From the NCBI RefSeq assembly GCF_038235435.1, contig NZ_CP151275.1, forward strand, positions 1,922,001 to 1,986,000: DNA of 64,000 nt, read 5' to 3'. The notes beneath the pieces are model-generated. The model saw only the letters and a list, made by a program, of their open reading frames with translations. It was not told the DNA's origin and did not search any database. Positions 63,335-64,000 of this stretch are shown here, in pieces. This DNA is from Niveibacterium sp. SC-1 (lineage in GTDB: Bacteria > Pseudomonadota > Gammaproteobacteria > Burkholderiales > Rhodocyclaceae). How positions within the stretch are numbered: the stretch's first letter is position 1; every line of letters starts with the position of its first letter. The position numbers and the translations under genes were made by a program.

Positions 63335-64000
63335 TCACGCACGGGAGGCAACTCCTTGCGTGGCGCCTGCATCCGCATGGGCGAGCAGCACGATCAGCTG
63401 GCGTGGGCCGTGGGCGCCGAAGGCCAGGGTCTGCTGGATGTCGGAGGTCTTGCTTGGGCCGGAGACCATCACGAGATTCGTCGGCATGGCCTGCGGCCAG
63501 TCCTGGGCGCGCATCGCGGTGAGCAGGTTGGGGAAGAGCCGTTCCGTGCGCAGCAGGATGATGTGCACCGGCGGCACGAGTGACAGCGTGCGCGGCTCGG
63601 CCGGGCCGGTGCGCATGACCAGCGCACCGGGATGCACCAGGCCGCAGTCGGCCTCGGTGAAGCCGGCGTCGATCTCGTGGAAGAGCGTGGGCTTGTACTC
63701 GGCCAGGGGGCGCTCGAAGAGATGCAGCGTCACTTCCTGCGGCAGAGCAGGGTGCAGTACCGGTGTGCTCGGTGCGGCGGGGTCGGCGAGCAGCGTGTGC
63801 AGGCCCTTGGTCTGCAGTACCTGAGCCAGGGCCGTGGGCCAGTCGCTCGCGGTCGTTTCGATCACCTCGGCGCGCTGAGCGCGCAGGCGTTCGGCGAAGC
63901 GCTGGATAGCGGCTGTGGGTTCAGCGTCGTGTTCGCCCAGGTGCACCGCGCCGGGGTCGGGGCGTGGCACGGGGGAGGAGGGCGCGTGCGCGCGCAGCTT
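63335..64000 (-). CDS. lutC: L-lactate utilisation protein LutC, 5' end beyond window
   Basis: This partial LutC protein has 221 visible residues. The open frame continues to the window edge (KLRAHAPSSPVPRPDP before the first internal GTG at 63970), so the true start lies outside. The LUD domain is seen in the blocks DCGLVHPGALVMRTGPAEPRTLSLVPPVHI and VMVSGPSKTSDIQQTLAFGAHGP, the latter being highly conserved. The gene stops seven bases before lutB starts, so both are in one operon. lutA should lie just upstream, outside the window. Confidence 0.88.
   Translation of the reverse strand, partial: KLRAHAPSSPVPRPDPGAVHLGEHDAEPTAAIQRFAERLRAQRAEVIETTASDWPTALAQVLQTKGLHTLLADPAAPSTPVLHPALPQEVTLHLFERPLAEYKPTLFHEIDAGFTEADCGLVHPGALVMRTGPAEPRTLSLVPPVHIILLRTERLFPNLLTAMRAQDWPQAMPTNLVMVSGPSKTSDIQQTLAFGAHGPRQLIVLLAHADAGATQGVASRA

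Overview
The window is high-GC chromosomal DNA from what looks like a betaproteobacterium, most likely Rhodocyclales or a close relative. This placement is inferred from gene content: a phaC-phaB-phaB-phaR polyhydroxyalkanoate cluster, a PEP-CTERM protein, the bamD/rluD/pgeF arrangement, LutBC, and rimO, ygiQ, satP and glyA with betaproteobacterial features. No insertion sequence, integrase, phage structural gene or CRISPR array was seen.

Layout. 0.15-2.5 kb: a two-gene ABC-2 exporter and a VOC protein. 2.6-11 kb: a PEP-CTERM protein, an acetate/succinate transporter, then an unusual fused response regulator/histidine kinase divergent from a 1,464-residue autotransporter. 11-15 kb: a glyA paralogue behind a probable ZTP riboswitch and two tandem orphan substrate-binding proteins. 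15-25.9 kb: housekeeping and hydrolytic genes (DUF72, YaiI, YiaA, YgiQ radical SAM, S1/P1 nuclease, DUF2214, GH2 glycosidase, M61 peptidase). 25.9-28.7 kb: bamD divergent from rluD-pgeF. 28.8-33 kb: the PHA cluster with two acetoacetyl-CoA reductases and the PhaR regulator. 33.3-36.1 kb: rimO and an FAD-linked dehydrogenase. 36.2-37 kb: a tandemly duplicated tRNA-Ala/Glu/Asp cluster with a clear promoter and terminators. 37.5-42 kb: a large hybrid kinase with REC and HPt domains and a TAXI-type binding protein. 42-44 kb: an overlapping dus / TrmB-like / YkgJ-like trio. 44-53 kb: an L-rhamnose regulon combining an E. coli-type kinase and isomerase with a Rhizobium-type ABC importer, mutarotase and AraC regulator. 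53.4-57.2 kb: an uncharacterised envelope operon (4-TM protein, lipoprotein, peptidoglycan-binding lysozyme-like protein). 57.4-59.7 kb: a TonB-like protein with a very long TolA-like helix. 60-64 kb: an azoreductase with a divergent LysR gene, and lutB-lutC running off the right edge.

The most unusual items are: (1) the fused regulator at 4541-6322, where both the receiver Asp and the kinase His are substituted (Glu53, Thr373); (2) the envelope operon at 53410-57088, which I cannot match to a described system; (3) the hybrid kinase at 37493-40549, whose ATP-lid Asp is Gly; (4) the probable ZTP riboswitch in front of glyA; and (5) the mosaic rhamnose operon, which has no aldolase. All calls come from reading the sequence; family names rest on remembered motifs, not on searches.
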